64,000 bases of DNA from Ruegeria lacuscaerulensis ITI-1157. Its GTDB lineage: Bacteria; Pseudomonadota; Alphaproteobacteria; Rhodobacterales; Rhodobacteraceae. The notes under the pieces were generated by a model that had not been told where the DNA came from, did no database searches, and was given only the letters and a program-made list of their open reading frames with translations. The position numbers and the translations under genes were made by a program. The stretch lies in contig GG704595.1 of assembly GCA_000161775.1 (NCBI GenBank), forward strand, positions 130,698 through 194,697. The letters are read 5' to 3'. This document shows positions 55,000 through 63,975 of this stretch, piece by piece. Each line of letters opens with the position of its first letter. Within the stretch, counting starts at the first letter, position 1.

Positions 55000-56918
55000 G
55001 CGCCGACCAGTTGGCGGTAGATCTGTGGCAGGGCCATGGTCAGGCGGTTGGGGTCGGGGATCACCGCGAACCCGCCCTGCCCGAACATGCGCGGGAACCA
55101 GCTTTTGCCGGTCTTGTCGATGGTGACGCCAAAGACCGACTGCCCCGCCCGGCGCGCCTCGCGCACGGCCATGCAGGTGTCTTCAATGCCGTGACGGCCC
55201 TCGTAGTGGTCCAGATCGTTGGGCTTGCCATCGGTGATCACCAGCAGCAGCCGGCGTTTGCGCGCTTGCGCCGCCAGATCGGCCGAGGCATGCCGGATCG
55301 CCGCCCCCAGCCGCGTGTAGTGACCCGGCCGTAGCGATGCGATGCGCTGCTCGACGGTGGCGGTCATGGGCTCACTGAACTTTTTGCAGCGCTGCACATA
55401 GACCCGCTGGCGTTTCAGCGAACTGAAGGCGTGGATGGCGAAATCGTCGCCGCAGGCGTTCAGACCCCAGGCCAGCGCCGCCAGTGCCTCGCGTTCGATG
55501 TCGATCACCGCACGCCCCGCGACCGCACTTTCGGTGGATCGGCTGATGTCCAGCAAGATCGACACCGCGAGGTCGCGCGCCTCGGGGCGGGATTGCATCC
55601 AGACGCGCTCGTTGCCCTCGCCATTGGCGTGGCGGTCCACGGCACTGCGCACGGCGGCCTCGATATCCAGCTGGTCGCCGTCCAGATGGCCGCGGGTCAT
55701 CACGCGGCCCGGGCGCAGCGCCTCGAACTGGCGTTTGACGGCGCGGATGCGGCGGGCGGTGGCCGGGTCCTTGCCGAACTCGGCGGCATCCTCGCGGATC
55801 TCGGCATCCGAGGTCAGAACGTTGACGTGATCGGGAAGGTATTGCCCGGTGCGCACGTCCCACTCCGGGTACAGCACACGCCCCGACAGGCGCTCGCGGT
55901 TCACGTCTTCGGGGGCAAGGTCAAGGTGCAGTTTCAGCCGGGTGGGCGGGGCCTTCGATATCTGACCCAGCCCGATTTCGTCCTGATCGTCAGCGGCCTT
56001 TTTCGCGTTGTCCGGATCGTCATCGTCGATCCGGCGGTTGAGGTTTAGGAATTCGGCCCAGCTGAGGATGGCCTCGAACTTGTGCAGGATCAGACTGTCC
56101 TGCCGCTCGGCCTGGTCGGATTTGCGGCGGCGGGCGCGGTGGGTCTTTTCGCCCGATTCCTCAGGTGGGCCGTCGGTATCGCGACTTTCGACCTCGGTGT
56201 GTTCGGAAAAGGCGACCGCGCGCAGTTCGGGCCACAGGGGCACCGGGCGGAACGGCTGGTACCCGCGCGGGGCGGCCACGTCGTCGCCCAGGGCGTCGTA
56301 GGCCTGTGCGCGGGCGGACAGGGGGGCCGGGTCGCCCAGCATCCGGCGGATCAGCTCTTCGACGGCGGCCTCGGCTGGGGGCAGGCCGGGCAGGTCGCGC
56401 TGATACAGCACGCCCTTGCACAGTTCGGTGTAAAGCGGGCGCAGGCCCGGCGCATCCTCGAGCGTTGCGGCGACCATCTCGCGGGCCGCCTGCAGGGCGC
56501 GCAGATCGGCGCGCAGGGGATCATCCTCGTCGATGCGGGTTCCGGCATGGGCGGCCACCGCCGCCAACCAGACATAAAGCGCGCCGTTGGCTTCGCGCGC
56601 GGGAAACACCGCCAACCGGTCGGGCAGGCGCAGAACCTCGCCGTCGAAACTGGCGCGTGGGATCAGCTCGGCCTCGGTGGCCAGCTTGCGCCGCCAGCCC
56701 AGCCGGTGGCGCGAGAGTTCGGGCGAGACCGGGCGCAGTTCGACGCCCGGACTGCCCCCAAGCCCCCGGAAAAGAACGGCCAGCCGCCCCGCGACCTGCG
56801 ACAGGTCGACCGCGGCTCCTTCGTGCACCTCTGGTGCATCAAGGCGGCTGGCAAGGCTGTGCCACAGTTTCCCGATGGTTTCTTCGGGTTCCCATGGCTC
56901 AAAGTCGATCCTGACCAT
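54996..56918 (-). CDS. norD: NorD, von Willebrand factor A domain protein for NO reductase activation
   Basis: 640-aa cytoplasmic protein whose last 190 residues form a VWA domain with a MIDAS-type DISRSTES motif and the second-site Thr/Asp region LVITDGKPNDLDHYEGR (in part). The N-terminal 450 residues are NorD-specific, with an acidic, Arg-rich middle. Works with the MoxR ATPase NorQ to insert iron or assemble NorBC. The ATG at 56918 has GAGG at good spacing and is preferred over a GTG at 56930 that would overlap norQ. Confidence 0.92.
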   Translation of the reverse strand: MVRIDFEPWEPEETIGKLWHSLASRLDAPEVHEGAAVDLSQVAGRLAVLFRGLGGSPGVELRPVSPELSRHRLGWRRKLATEAELIPRASFDGEVLRLPDRLAVFPAREANGALYVWLAAVAAHAGTRIDEDDPLRADLRALQAAREMVAATLEDAPGLRPLYTELCKGVLYQRDLPGLPPAEAAVEELIRRMLGDPAPLSARAQAYDALGDDVAAPRGYQPFRPVPLWPELRAVAFSEHTEVESRDTDGPPEESGEKTHRARRRKSDQAERQDSLILHKFEAILSWAEFLNLNRRIDDDDPDNAKKAADDQDEIGLGQISKAPPTRLKLHLDLAPEDVNRERLSGRVLYPEWDVRTGQYLPDHVNVLTSDAEIREDAAEFGKDPATARRIRAVKRQFEALRPGRVMTRGHLDGDQLDIEAAVRSAVDRHANGEGNERVWMQSRPEARDLAVSILLDISRSTESAVAGRAVIDIEREALAALAWGLNACGDDFAIHAFSSLKRQRVYVQRCKKFSEPMTATVEQRIASLRPGHYTRLGAAIRHASADLAAQARKRRLLLVITDGKPNDLDHYEGRHGIEDTCMAVREARRAGQSVFGVTIDKTGKSWFPRMFGQGGFAVIPDPNRLTMALPQIYRQLVGA

Positions 56919-56926
56919 CGCCGGCC

Positions 56927-57736
56927 TCACCCAAAGACGGCGGTGACAAGATCGAGGAGCCCGCGTTTGACATCCTCGTCATCAGTGAGAGGTTCGATCA
57001 TGGCGGCAAGGATGGCGCGGTCGGTGGGCATGCCCTGCGCGATCAGCGTCGCGGCATAGACGACCAGGCGCGTGGACACGCCTTCCTCGAGGTCCTGACC
57101 CTTGAGCCCGCGCAGTTTTCCCGCCAGCCGTACCAGCGGCTTGCAACGCTCCAGCGGCAGTCCGCTTTCCTGCGCGACCACCTCGGCCTCCATCTGAGGC
57201 GAAGGGAAGTCGAATTCCAGCGAGATGAACCGCTGCCGGGTCGAGGGTTTGAGGGTTTTCAGAATGTTCTGATAGCCGGGGTTGTAGGACGCCACCAGCA
57301 TGAAACCGGGCGCGGCTTCAAGCTCTTCTCCGGTGCGGTCGATCGGTAGGATGCGCCGGTCGTCGGTCAGCGGGTGCAGCACCACGGTCACGTCCTTGCG
57401 CGCCTCGACCACCTCGTCCAGATAGCAGATCGCGCCCTCGCGCACGGCGCGGGTCAGAGGGCCGTCGACCCAGACGGTCTCGCCGCCTTTCAGCAGGTAG
57501 CGCCCGATCAGGTCGGCGGCGGCCAGGTCGTCATGGCAGGCCACGGTATAGAGCGGCCGGCCCAGGCTGGCGGCCATATGGGCCACGAAGCGGGTCTTGC
57601 CGCAACCTGTCGGCCCCTTCAGCAGGACCGGCAGCTTGTTGGTGTAGGCGGCGGCGAACACGTCGCATTCGTCGCCCTGGGGCAGGTAGAAGGGGGCGTC
57701 TGCCGCCCCCGTTCCCAGTTTCATGGAGCCGTCCAT
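56927..57736 (-). CDS. norQ: NorQ, MoxR-type AAA+ ATPase
   Basis: 269-aa AAA+ protein: Walker A LKGPTGCGKTRFV, Walker B ICYLDEVVEARKD, sensor 1 in FMLVASYNPGYQN, and a C-terminal lid domain. The NorQ/NirQ/CbbQ type start APFYLPQGDECDVF is present. ATG at 57736 has GGAG 8 bp upstream; ATG 57742, overlapping the norB stop, is the alternative. Partner of NorD. Confidence 0.93.
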   Translation of the reverse strand: MDGSMKLGTGAADAPFYLPQGDECDVFAAAYTNKLPVLLKGPTGCGKTRFVAHMAASLGRPLYTVACHDDLAAADLIGRYLLKGGETVWVDGPLTRAVREGAICYLDEVVEARKDVTVVLHPLTDDRRILPIDRTGEELEAAPGFMLVASYNPGYQNILKTLKPSTRQRFISLEFDFPSPQMEAEVVAQESGLPLERCKPLVRLAGKLRGLKGQDLEEGVSTRLVVYAATLIAQGMPTDRAILAAMIEPLTDDEDVKRGLLDLVTAVFG

Positions 57737-57741
57737 ATCCA

Positions 57742-59109
57742 TCACTCCGCAGGGGTTTCCACGACGCCGGGTTCGATGACCTCTTTGCGCGGAACCCAGA
57801 TCGAGTAGATGAACAGCAGCGCCCCGATGACCACGACCAGACCGGCGCCGAAGCGCATCCAGTAGAAGATCGCGACCTGATCCTGCACATCCATGTAGTA
57901 GTCACCCACCACGCGCTGCATGTGCGTCTGGACGGTACCGGCAAAGGTCAGCACGAAGGTCATGAAGACCATGCCGCCGGTCATCAGCCAGAACGAGGCC
58001 ATGTTCAGCACCTGGTTGTACGGATCGCGGTTCTTCAGGATCGGCATCGCATAGGTGAAAATCGCCAGGTTGAGGCAGACATAGGCGCCGTAGAAGGCCA
58101 GGTGCCCGTGGGCCGCCGTGATCTGCGTGCCGTGGGTATAATAGTTCACCCCGTGCAGCGTATGCAGGAAGCCCCAGACACCGGCACCGAAGAAGGCCAG
58201 CGTGGCACAGCCCAGCGACCACAGCAGCGCGGCCTTGTTGGGGTGGTCCCGGCGGCCCTTCCAGACCATGACGAAGGCAAAGGCCATCATCGCAAAGAAC
58301 GGGATCACCTCGAGGCTTGAGAAGATCGACCCGATCCACTGCCAGTAGCCCGGCGTGCCGATCCAATAGTAGTGGTGGCCGGTGCCCAGAATGCCCGAGA
58401 ACAGCGCGGCGGCGACGATGACATACAGCCATTTCTCGACCACCTCGCGGTCTACACCGGTCAGCTTGAGCATCAGGTAGGCCAGGATCGAGGCCATGAT
58501 CAGCTCCCACACGCCTTCGACCCACAGGTGGACGACATACCACCAGTACTGCTTGTCGAGGCTCAGGTTGCCCGGGTTGTAGAAGGCGAACAGGAACAGC
58601 AGCGCCAGCCCCCACAGGCCCAGCAGCAGAATGTTGGTGATAGCGGTCTTCTTGCCCTTCAAAACGGTCAACGACACGTTGTAGAGGAAGATCAGCGCCG
58701 CCACGACGATGCCGGCTTTGACCCATTTGGGTTGCTCAAGGAACTCGCGCCCCTCTTTGCCCAGCAGCCAGTTGCCTTCGAACAGGTTGAAGACATAGGT
58801 CAGCACCACACCCAGCGTACCCAGGATCAGGATCGCAAGCTGGATATAGGCCAGCTTGGTCGAGTGGATCTCGCGCTCGGCCTCTTCGGGGATCAGGAAA
58901 TAGGCCGCGCCGAAGAAGCCGGTGATCAGCCACACGATCAGCGCGTTGGTGTGCAGCATCCGCACGATGTTGAACGGCAGAAGCTCGCTCAGAAAGTTGG
59001 GGGATACATAGATCCAGCCGGCCAGCAGACCGCCGATCACCTGGATCGCGAACAGGCCCATTGCGAATGCGAAATAGGCATAGGCCACTTTTTGGGATTC
59101 GTATTTCAT
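57742..59109 (-). CDS. norB: Nitric oxide reductase cytochrome b subunit
   Basis: 455-aa catalytic subunit of cNor with about twelve helices, which reduces NO to N2O in the cytoplasmic membrane. It shows haem/FeB ligand regions MLHTNALIVWL, VVHLWVEGVWELIMA (His and Glu of the FeB site), GTGHHYYWIG and HGHLAFYGAYV. The absence of a quinol-type N-terminal extension and the presence of norC identify it as cNor rather than qNor. Follows norC by 15 bp. Confidence 0.97.
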   Translation of the reverse strand: MKYESQKVAYAYFAFAMGLFAIQVIGGLLAGWIYVSPNFLSELLPFNIVRMLHTNALIVWLITGFFGAAYFLIPEEAEREIHSTKLAYIQLAILILGTLGVVLTYVFNLFEGNWLLGKEGREFLEQPKWVKAGIVVAALIFLYNVSLTVLKGKKTAITNILLLGLWGLALLFLFAFYNPGNLSLDKQYWWYVVHLWVEGVWELIMASILAYLMLKLTGVDREVVEKWLYVIVAAALFSGILGTGHHYYWIGTPGYWQWIGSIFSSLEVIPFFAMMAFAFVMVWKGRRDHPNKAALLWSLGCATLAFFGAGVWGFLHTLHGVNYYTHGTQITAAHGHLAFYGAYVCLNLAIFTYAMPILKNRDPYNQVLNMASFWLMTGGMVFMTFVLTFAGTVQTHMQRVVGDYYMDVQDQVAIFYWMRFGAGLVVVIGALLFIYSIWVPRKEVIEPGVVETPAE

Positions 59110-59124
59110 TGCTCCGTTCCCTTC

Positions 59125-59574
59125 TCAGCCCGCGTCATTCGGGGGCCAGTCCTGAGCGTCGATATTGTCCGTCCAGATCAGGAAGTTCGCCAGATCACGG
59201 ATCTCTTCGTCGCTGAGGTTGAACCTTGGCATCTGCCGGCGACCGGGAATGCCGGTGGGTTGCGCCTCCATCCAGCCCTTGAGGGACTCAAAGGCCGATT
59301 CCGGGTCGTCCAGAACGCCCCAGCGGGTCATCACGTTGGCGACCTCGGGGGCGAAATAGGCACCCTCACCCATGATCGAGTGACAGTTGATGCAGGCGTG
59401 TTTTTCCCAGACGTGTTTGCCCCGGATCACGCTCTCATCCAGCTTCGCCGAGTTCGGCGAATTGACGATGTACAGGTGTGAGTGGGCCGACAGGGCCAGA
59501 AAGATTAAGATGAAGAACAATGACCCGCCATAGAATATGTTGCGGGCCATGCTCTTGGTCATGACTTCTCGCAT
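59125..59574 (-). CDS. norC: Nitric oxide reductase cytochrome c subunit
   Basis: 149-aa membrane-anchored cytochrome c. An N-terminal helix (about 12-34) is followed by the haem motif ACINCHSIMGEGAYFAPE and the C-terminal Met-ligand region RRQMPRFNLSDEE. It delivers electrons from cytochrome c to NorB. The ATG at 59574 has AAGGAG 6 bp upstream, so downstream ATGs in the same frame are not used. First gene of the nor operon, with an Fnr/Dnr box 63 bp upstream. Confidence 0.96.
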   Translation of the reverse strand: MREVMTKSMARNIFYGGSLFFILIFLALSAHSHLYIVNSPNSAKLDESVIRGKHVWEKHACINCHSIMGEGAYFAPEVANVMTRWGVLDDPESAFESLKGWMEAQPTGIPGRRQMPRFNLSDEEIRDLANFLIWTDNIDAQDWPPNDAG

Positions 59575-59637
59575 TGCGCTCTCCTTTGCGCCGCTTTGCT
59601 GGTGGGAGGACAATGGCGGGATGGGCGGTTTGCCGCC

Positions 59638-59651
59638 TTAACGAAAGTCAA
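59638..59651. promoter_or_regulatory. Fnr/Dnr box before norC
   Basis: Read on the minus strand: TTGAC-TTTC-GTTAA. Centre 70 bp before norC. Its first 11 bases equal those of the nirS box at 62224. Confidence 0.8.
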
Positions 59652-59814
59652 GACTGGGGAATGACGGGTGCACGAAGGCCGCAATGAATGCAGTTAACAC
59701 CAAGTTGCCACGAAATTGCCACATCGGTTTGTCTCCACCTCATCCAGTGGCAACGTCCGACTCATTTCGGGCCGGTATAACCTTGGCTTTTTTGAACGGC
59801 TCACAAGAAGCAAC

Positions 59815-60864
59815 ATGGCGATAACTGTTTTCGGCGCATTTCGTTCCAACACAACACTGTCGGACGGCGCGGCAACCTTTGCAACGCCCGGCACCACTTT
59901 TCAGATTTCGAGCTACAGCCAGATAACATTCAGCGACGGCGCAGACGGATCTGTCATCGACGGTGACGACGTCGTCAATGAAACGCCCAACGATCCGACG
60001 CAAACCTACTTGGGCAACGCCATCGACTGGGACTATACGATCCAGGTAAATGACGGCTTTAACAACTACGAAATCGCTGTCTTGGATTGGGACGCCAACG
60101 GAGATGGCGACTTTGACTACCCCACGGGTGAACAGGGGTTCTTCCTTGCGTTCATCGGAGCGGTCCCACCGCTCAATACCACACTCACGATTGGACCAAT
60201 TGTGGACAACGGGGCGAGTATCCCCGTAGATTCTGTTGTGCCCTGCTTTACCGCCGGTACGCTGATCGAAACGCCCGGCGGCGCCAAGGCGATAGAAGAT
60301 CTGGCCGAAGGCGACCTGGTTCTGACGCTCGATCACGGCCCGCAACCGATCCGCTGGATCGGCTCGCGCACCCTGACGTCGGTCGAGCTGCGGGCCAAGC
60401 CACGGCTGCGGCCGATCTGCGTGTCAGCCGGAGCGCTTGGGGCGGGCTTGCCCCGGCGCGATCTGCGGGTCTCACCCCAGCACCGAATGCTGGTCCGCTC
60501 GGCAATCGCAGTACGCATGTTCGATGCCCAAGAGGTGCTGGTGCCCGCGCACAAACTGGTCGGCGTTCCCGGCATCTTCGTCGACGAAACCGCCAACAGC
60601 GTGACCTATTACCACATCCTGTTCGACCGCCATGAAATCGTGATTGCGGAAGGCGCGCCGTCAGAAAGCCTGTTCACCGGCCCCGAGGCGCTCAAGAGCG
60701 TCGGGCCCGACGCCAGACGCGAGATCTTCGAGCTTTTCCCCGAGCTTGGCCTTCCGGATCATGTCTCGGCCCCAGCTCGGCCCATTCCGAGATCCGGCAA
60801 GCGCGCGCGGCACATGATCCACAGGCACCTCAAGAACGCCCAGCCTCTGATCACCCACGCCTGA
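59815..60864 (+). CDS. Hint-domain protein with an acidic, calcium-loop-like N-terminal region
   Basis: 349 aa from the ATG at 59815. The first 140 residues are acidic and low in Lys, with a calcium-loop-like DWDANGDGDFD (91-101). The second part (about 142-290) is a Hint (hedgehog/intein-type) domain. It starts at CFTAGTLIETPGGAKAIEDL with nucleophile Cys144 and continues with SPQHRMLV and VPAHKLV. Rhodobacteraceae carry many such proteins, often exported or surface-located, with self-cleavage potential. No signal peptide is visible. It has its own position between the nor operon and nnrS and no clear functional link to denitrification. Confidence 0.82.
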   Translation: MAITVFGAFRSNTTLSDGAATFATPGTTFQISSYSQITFSDGADGSVIDGDDVVNETPNDPTQTYLGNAIDWDYTIQVNDGFNNYEIAVLDWDANGDGDFDYPTGEQGFFLAFIGAVPPLNTTLTIGPIVDNGASIPVDSVVPCFTAGTLIETPGGAKAIEDLAEGDLVLTLDHGPQPIRWIGSRTLTSVELRAKPRLRPICVSAGALGAGLPRRDLRVSPQHRMLVRSAIAVRMFDAQEVLVPAHKLVGVPGIFVDETANSVTYYHILFDRHEIVIAEGAPSESLFTGPEALKSVGPDARREIFELFPELGLPDHVSAPARPIPRSGKRARHMIHRHLKNAQPLITHA

Positions 60865-60869
60865 CCCGT

Positions 60870-62063
60870 TCAGGACGGGACGGCGCGCGGCCCCACAAGG
60901 GCCGGCCACATCGCCACCACATACAGCGCCATCGCACAGACCCACAGCCCGTCGGCCACCAGCATCGCAGTCAGGAAGTGGTCGTCCAGCCCGGACCCGA
61001 TCCAACGCAGGATCGCTGCCAGGGCCATCGCGCCATAGGCGACGACCACTGGCGCGGGTGCGACCAACGCACGGCCGCTATGCCCCAGCGCCGCACGGCT
61101 CATGACCGCCAGGGTCATCCCGCCCACACAGCCGATGCCCAAAACGTGCAGCGCCCCGATTTCCGCGCCCAGGCCCAACAGGGCCATTCCCCACAGCACC
61201 AGACCAAGGCCAAGCATCCCCAAGGCCAGATGCAGCACAAACAGGATCGGCTGCCGAATGGCCCAGGACCCCCGCCAACCGAACAGGCGCAATCCCTGCA
61301 TAGCTCCTAGGACCAGCGCCAAGATCGCAACCCCGTACCCGGCCCCAAGGATCAGCATCACGGCCGGCAGCAGAAGCGCGAGCCCCAAGTTGCTTTTTTC
61401 GACCCAATCACGGCTGACCGGCCAGTCTGATTCGGGAACGCCTGCACGCTTCATGGCGTTGCGCGTGAAGGCCGGCGTGATCCGCCCCCCCAGAATGGCG
61501 ATCATCGCGCACAGCGCCAGAAGCCCGGCGCGCAGCCCGACATCCAGGGTTCCTGCCGTCACACCGATCCAGTCCAGATGAGTCATCAGGTTGGACACCC
61601 AGATGAAGGCCAGCAACAGAAGAAAGATCATGTTCTGCGGCTTCGGTCGCCGGATCAGCTGAGTCGCGATCTTGGCCGCCAGAACCGGCACGAAGGCCAG
61701 ATCGGCCACCGCGACGATCACCGGATCGAGCGCGCCGGAAAACCACATGGCCACGCGGCCGGCCAGCCACAGGCTGGCTGCTGCCGCAATGAAGACGCGC
61801 CGCGCCTCGGGGGCGCCAGTCCAGTTGGGAACGGCGGTCAGGAAGAACCCGCCCAGTGCGGCACTGGCATAGCCGAAAATCATCTCGTGCGCGTGCCACA
61901 TCGGCGGACTCATGGCATAGGGCGCATCGGACCACAGCTCGATCCCGCCCAGCGTCGCCAGCCATCCGCCCCAGGCCAGACCGGCAAACACGCCGTAAAG
62001 ACCTGCACACAGAAAAAAGACCCGGAACCCCTCACCCATAACGCGCGTGATTGCCGATGGCAT
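60870..62063 (-). CDS. nnrS: NnrS family haem-copper membrane protein
   Basis: 397-aa protein with about twelve predicted helices. Conserved NnrS segments with histidines: MSPPMWHAHEMIFGYASAALGGF (in part), LTAVPNWTG, HVLGIGCVGGMTLAVMSRAALGHSG (in part). NnrS proteins are induced by NO regulators and lessen nitrosative damage to iron during denitrification. ATG 62063 has AAGGAG 7 bp upstream. An Fnr/Dnr box lies 63 bp upstream, and the gene is divergent from nirS. Confidence 0.92.
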   Translation of the reverse strand: MPSAITRVMGEGFRVFFLCAGLYGVFAGLAWGGWLATLGGIELWSDAPYAMSPPMWHAHEMIFGYASAALGGFFLTAVPNWTGAPEARRVFIAAAASLWLAGRVAMWFSGALDPVIVAVADLAFVPVLAAKIATQLIRRPKPQNMIFLLLLAFIWVSNLMTHLDWIGVTAGTLDVGLRAGLLALCAMIAILGGRITPAFTRNAMKRAGVPESDWPVSRDWVEKSNLGLALLLPAVMLILGAGYGVAILALVLGAMQGLRLFGWRGSWAIRQPILFVLHLALGMLGLGLVLWGMALLGLGAEIGALHVLGIGCVGGMTLAVMSRAALGHSGRALVAPAPVVVAYGAMALAAILRWIGSGLDDHFLTAMLVADGLWVCAMALYVVAMWPALVGPRAVPS

Positions 62064-62126
62064 GCCTGCTCTCCTTGGCCAACCTGTTCGTTTGCCAAGC
62101 ACTAGCAACCGACAGACCAGTGCCCC

Positions 62127-62140
62127 TTAACCAAAATCAA
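62127..62140. promoter_or_regulatory. Fnr/Dnr box before nnrS
   Basis: Read on the minus strand: TTGAT-TTTG-GTTAA. Centre 70 bp before the nnrS start. Confidence 0.75.
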
Positions 62141-62223
62141 GCACGGTGCAAAAACATGACCCTGAAAAGCAAGTATTTAAGGGCGATCAATCTCTCCCAA
62201 TTCCGCCGTCCCGGCCCTTTCCG

Positions 62224-62237
62224 TTGACTTTCGTCAA
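62224..62237. promoter_or_regulatory. Fnr/Dnr box before nirS
   Basis: Perfect palindrome TTGAC-TTTC-GTCAA. Centre 69 bp before the nirS start. Confidence 0.85.
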
Positions 62238-62298
62238 GGAGACGGAGGACGCCTCGGCGCAGTGTTCGGCCTGCCTCACCAGCAAACGGAGAGTGATC

Positions 62299-63975
62299 AT
62301 GTCACTTGGAATCAGCTATCACACCACCGGCCGCGCCTTCGGGGTCGGTCTGGCCATGTTGTTGGGCAGCGTCGCTGCTCCGGCATTCGCCGAAGAGCCA
62401 ACCTTGAGCGAAGAAGCGTTCGAACGGTCCAAACAACTTTACTTCGAGCAATGCGCCGGTTGCCACGGCGTTCTGCGCAAGGGCGCCACCGGCAAGAACC
62501 TGGAACCGCACTGGAAGAAAACGGCGGCCGACGGCACCGTGACCGAAGGCGGCACCCTGAAACTGGGTCAGGAGCGCCTTGAAAAGATCATCGCGTGGGG
62601 CACCGAAGGCGGCATGAACAACTTCTCGGACATCATGACCGAGGAAGAAATCCGCGACATGGCGACCTACATCATGATGGACCCGCCCAAGCCGCCGGAA
62701 ATGTCGCTGGAACAGATGAAGGCGACCCGCAAGGTCTATGTCGAGCCGGAGGACTATCCGACCGAACCGCTGCACGGTCGCAACTGGGAGAACTTCTTTG
62801 TCGTCATCGAACGTGACGTGGGCAAGGTGGCCATCATCGACGGCGATACCAAAGAGGTTCTGACCCACATCCCGACCGGCTATGCCGTGCACGTGATCAA
62901 GGCGTCCGAGCACCATTCGATCAGCGAGCCCGAGCATCCCGGCCGGTTCTGGTACACCATGGGCCGCGACGGCAAGATGACCAAGATCGACCTGTGGCAG
63001 ACGCCCGACAAGATGCTGGTGTCCGAAGTCAAGATTGCCTACGACGCGCGTGACGTGGCCGTTTCCGGCGACGGCAAATACGTGATCGGCGGGGGCTACT
63101 GGCCGCCACATTTCGCCATCGTCGATGCCGCGACCATGGAACCGCTCAAGGTCGTCTCGACCCGCGGCGTGAACGTGGACGGGGACTATGTGGAAGAAAG
63201 CCGCGTGGCCGCCATCTACACCACCCCGCACGAGCCGACCTGGCTGGTCGCGGTAAAAGAGCTGGGCCAGATCTGGCAGGTGGACTATTCCGATCTGGAC
63301 AACCTTCGCATCGACAAGATCGACAGCGCCAAGTTCCTGCATGACGGGTTCTTCGATCCGACCGGGCGCTATTTCCAGATCGCCGCGAACGCCTCGAACA
63401 AGATGGTCGTGGTGGACACCAAGGAACGCAAGCTCGAGGCGATGATCGACGTCGCCGCCCTGCCGCACCCCGGACCGGGTGCCAACTGGAACGATCCGAA
63501 CTGTGGACCCGTCGCCGGCACGACCCACCTTGGCGTGGGCACCGTGACCGTCTGGGGCAACGACCCCGAAGGCCACCCGGATCAGGCCTGGAAGGTCTGC
63601 TATGAAACCGAGACCGACGGCCCGGGCCTGTTCGTTCGCACACACCCGAACTCGAAATATGTGTGGGCGGACCAGACCAAGCACCCCGAGCCTGAAGTGC
63701 AGCAATCGGTGCAGGTCATCGACAAGGAAACAGGCGAGATCGTGAAAACGATCCAGATCACCGAAGACGAAGGCAGTGCCGCCGTTCACTTCGAGTTCAA
63801 CGCCGACGGCACCGAGGTCTGGGTCTCCAAGTGGAACCTGTCGGATTCCAAGGAACCCAACGGTCAGATCGTGATCTTCGACGCGGAAACGCTGGAAGAG
63901 ATCGGCCGTATCGACGGGCTCTATGCGCCGACCGGCAAATTCAACGTCTACAACCGCTCGAACCACGTCACCTGA
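62299..63975 (+). CDS. nirS: Cytochrome cd1 nitrite reductase
   Basis: 558-aa precursor of the periplasmic enzyme that reduces nitrite to NO. A Sec signal peptide (residues 1-31, ending APAFA) is followed by a cytochrome c domain with haem motif CAGCH at 52-56. The C-terminal d1-haem eight-bladed propeller covers about 130-558, with GYAVHVIKASEHHS, DARDVAVSGDGKYVIGGGYWPP (in part) and CGPVAGTTHLG with haem-contact His. The start at 62299 has GGAGAG upstream; the frame continues further back without conserved sequence. Complete to its stop; other nir genes probably follow outside the window. Confidence 0.97.
   Translation: MSLGISYHTTGRAFGVGLAMLLGSVAAPAFAEEPTLSEEAFERSKQLYFEQCAGCHGVLRKGATGKNLEPHWKKTAADGTVTEGGTLKLGQERLEKIIAWGTEGGMNNFSDIMTEEEIRDMATYIMMDPPKPPEMSLEQMKATRKVYVEPEDYPTEPLHGRNWENFFVVIERDVGKVAIIDGDTKEVLTHIPTGYAVHVIKASEHHSISEPEHPGRFWYTMGRDGKMTKIDLWQTPDKMLVSEVKIAYDARDVAVSGDGKYVIGGGYWPPHFAIVDAATMEPLKVVSTRGVNVDGDYVEESRVAAIYTTPHEPTWLVAVKELGQIWQVDYSDLDNLRIDKIDSAKFLHDGFFDPTGRYFQIAANASNKMVVVDTKERKLEAMIDVAALPHPGPGANWNDPNCGPVAGTTHLGVGTVTVWGNDPEGHPDQAWKVCYETETDGPGLFVRTHPNSKYVWADQTKHPEPEVQQSVQVIDKETGEIVKTIQITEDEGSAAVHFEFNADGTEVWVSKWNLSDSKEPNGQIVIFDAETLEEIGRIDGLYAPTGKFNVYNRSNHVT

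Noticed and set aside
57742..59109. Quinol-dependent single-subunit NO reductase (qNor)
   Set aside because: There is no fused N-terminal cytochrome-like extension and a separate norC with CINCH lies upstream.
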